Below, piece after piece: positions 18,956 to 20,212 of a DNA stretch of 20,212 bases. Position 1 is the first letter of the stretch, and each line of letters begins with the position of its first letter. The position numbers were made by a program, and so were the translations under genes. The notes beneath the pieces are model-generated. The model made no database searches. It worked only from the letters and a program-made list of their open reading frames with translations, and had not been told where the DNA came from. Location of the stretch: NCBI GenBank assembly GCA_003427395.1, contig BFEA01000415.1:1451572-1471783 (forward strand), given 5' to 3'. This stretch comes from Chara braunii (lineage: Eukaryota; Streptophyta; Charophyceae; Charales; Characeae).

Positions 18956-19183
18956 GTGCCCCTGTAATTTGCGTTATTTTGCGTCGCGCCCCTCCAACAG
19001 CCGATTTACCCTGTTGCGCCCCTCTGAGCAGGGTTCAAATTTTCCATAAGACCCCGGTGTCGTTTGGGCCTCACGTCTTTTCGTTACGCCCCTACCGGTA
19101 CCGGTGCCTAATTTGCGGGATGCCCTTACCGGATGGCTGTTAAAAGCCAGCAGGAAAATTTCCGAGATGCCCCTACCGGTACC
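18956..19183. repeat. Degenerate GCCCCT-containing repeat series
   Basis: GCCCCT or GCCCTT recurs at about 18958, 18988, 19018, 19088, 19131 and 19169, often preceded by (A/T)TTTGCG or AAAATTT. The later copies carry CCTACCGGTACC or TTACCGG. Unit spacing varies from 30 to 70 bp. Confidence 0.5.
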
Positions 19184-19705
19184 ATTTGCTGCCAAGCCAT
19201 TTGCTGCTATGTCATCTGCTGCCACGTCATCTTCTGCTACGTCGTCTGCTGGCAGTCCATTTGCTACCAAGCCATTTGCTGCTACGTCATCTTATGCCAC
19301 ATCATCTGCTGCCAATCCATTTGCTACAAAGCCATTTGCTGCTATGTCATCGTCTGCTGCCTCATCAGCTGCTGTCACAGCATCTGCTGCCAAGTCGTCC
19401 ACAACTGCCACATCTCCTACTGCTTTCCCAGATCCAGGGGCGGCTCCCTCTTCAGACAAACGAAAGGATGTTAGCGGTGGACAGTCTGAGTCAAAGACGA
19501 GGGCAACGGCGACCTCCATGAATGCAAAGGCGGGAAAGAAGAAGTCTGGGACGAAAATCAGGGGGCGGGCGTTGGCTCTTGCAAGTCAGTATCTCGTCTC
19601 ATCCGAAGGTTACGATCTATGGAGGAAGATAATGAAGGAGGAGAGGGGTGTTGTGATGGCGCTGCGCGCCTATGGCTTGTTGGTGGACTGTACAACGTTC
19701 CAGCC

Positions 19706-19777
<72 letters not shown>

Positions 19778-19787
19778 CCCGCGGTAG
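19104..19787 (+). CDS. Uncertain open frame with pentapeptide repeats
   Basis: A 227-codon frame starts at a GTG; the first ATG in frame is near 19167. Its centre is a run of five-residue units (PFAAK, PFAAM, SSAAT and similar) from the 15-bp minisatellite. Then come a Lys-rich stretch and a short region of normal composition (LALASQYLVSSEGYDLWRKI). The last 25 residues are Ser-Leu from (CT)n and are unlikely to be real. It may be an exon fragment or chance; I do not recognise it. No signal peptide, membrane segment or domain is visible. Confidence 0.25.
19182..19396. repeat. 15-bp minisatellite with higher-order pattern
   Basis: About 13-14 units of 15 bp follow CCATTTGCTGCYAMG or TCATCTGCTGCCACG. 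They group into blocks starting at CCATTTGCT roughly every 60-75 bp, so unit types alternate in a fixed order. The length is a multiple of three, so one frame stays open throughout. Confidence 0.9.
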
Positions 19788-19924
19788 GTTTATGAAAGTT
19801 CTGAAACGTACGGTCATGATGGCCGTGTGTACAATGACAGTTGCCCAAAATGCAACTATAACGACTGTCATTTTAGACACGGCCATCATGACCCTACGCT
19901 TCGGAACTTCGATAAACCAACCGC

Positions 19925-20001
<77 letters not shown>

Positions 20002-20012
20002 TGAGTGAGAGA
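19705..20012. repeat. Hairpin element with (CT)n/(GA)n outer arms
   Basis: The left inner arm 19780-19842 and the right inner arm 19863-19925 are inverted repeats around a centre near 19852. They include a perfect 17-bp pair, GGTCATGATGGCCGTGT (19812-19828) with 19877-19893. Outside them, (CT)n at 19705-19775 pairs with (GA)n at 19924-20012, so the fold continues through the microsatellites. It may be a small hairpin MITE or a palindrome that seeded the microsatellites. It has no coding capacity. Confidence 0.85.
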
Positions 20013-20032
20013 AACGTCACCAACTCACCCTT

Positions 20033-20073
<41 letters not shown>

Positions 20074-20212
20074 ATTGCAGGGAAGCGGACAATATGGCAC
20101 AGGGCCTGATGGAAATGCGAATTTGTGGTGCCTCACGGCTGCGGGGGCATTGCAGAAAGATGGCTGCCCGTGCTGAGGGCATATGGCACAGGGCCTGACC
20201 GTCAGTCCAAGG
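20013..20212. other. Window end: (CT)n(AC)n tract and unique sequence
   Basis: A CT run (about 20033-20050) passes into (AC)n to about 20073. After it, ATATGGCACAGGGCCTGA appears at about 20090-20108 and, nearly identical, at about 20179-20197, a short direct repeat. No gene is visible before the window ends. Confidence 0.6.

Larger units (their letters stand above)
18600..19103. other. Intergenic stretch after the LINE
   Basis: It holds (TTTA)n to about 18617, repeat copy B, a 39-bp T-run (18670-18708), a palindrome (18743-18773) and the start of a GCCCCT-bearing degenerate repeat series. I see no gene. Confidence 0.6.

Noticed and set aside
19182-19396. CRISPR-like array
   Set aside because: Units are contiguous 15-mers without unique spacers, and the DNA is eukaryotic.
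19558-20198. Several frames of 90-123 codons rich in Arg-Glu or Ser-Leu
   Set aside because: Direct translations of (GA)n and (CT)n microsatellites.

Overview
The window is eukaryotic nuclear DNA made almost entirely of nested and adjacent transposable elements, simple repeats and hairpins. I found no host gene I can name. A LINE whose ORF1 has a DUF4283-like domain plus CCHC zinc knuckles, a PIF/Harbinger transposon with a transposase and a Myb/trihelix-like second protein, and a tRNA-headed SINE together point to the streptophyte lineage (land plant or charophyte alga). A charophyte such as Chara is a guess only.

Layout. 1-2376: no recognisable gene; short degenerate tandem repeats and A/T runs. 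2377-2780: probable tRNA-derived SINE on the minus strand with a run of stem-loops in its body. 2837-9625: a complete PIF/Harbinger element of about 6.8 kb with matching terminal inverted repeats and palindromic subterminal motifs. It carries a decayed DDE transposase (+), an unidentified third reading frame (-) and a Myb/SANT-like DNA-binding protein (-). 2828-2836 plus 9629-10268: a foldback element of about 650 bp, nearly one long hairpin; the Harbinger sits inside its left terminal repeat at a TTA target. 10425-18584: an L1-like LINE of 8.16 kb flanked by a 15-bp target-site duplication. It has a long pyrimidine-rich leader, ORF1, ORF2 (APE endonuclease, reverse transcriptase, C-terminal Cys/His segment), a 3' UTR and a poly(A) tail. 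18600-20212: intergenic DNA with a short palindrome, GCCCCT-bearing degenerate repeats, a 15-bp minisatellite inside an uncertain open frame, and a hairpin whose arms run out into complementary (CT)n and (GA)n tracts.

How the parts relate. In PIF/Harbinger elements the transposase and the Myb-like protein act together, the latter helping DNA binding and nuclear entry. Here both are broken: a frameshift and a TGA upstream of the DDE core plus a frameshift in a G run in the transposase, and an amber codon inside the DNA-binding domain of the partner. The LINE proteins would form the RNP that nicks DNA and primes reverse transcription, but ORF1 has one TGA and ORF2 two TGAs and two frameshifts. 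The insertion order readable from the sequence is foldback first, then Harbinger into it. The LINE landed nearby in DNA that already held two direct copies of another short repeat. Every in-frame nonsense codon I traced in these elements is TGA or TAG, which fits C-to-T decay of methylated DNA but is not proof of it.
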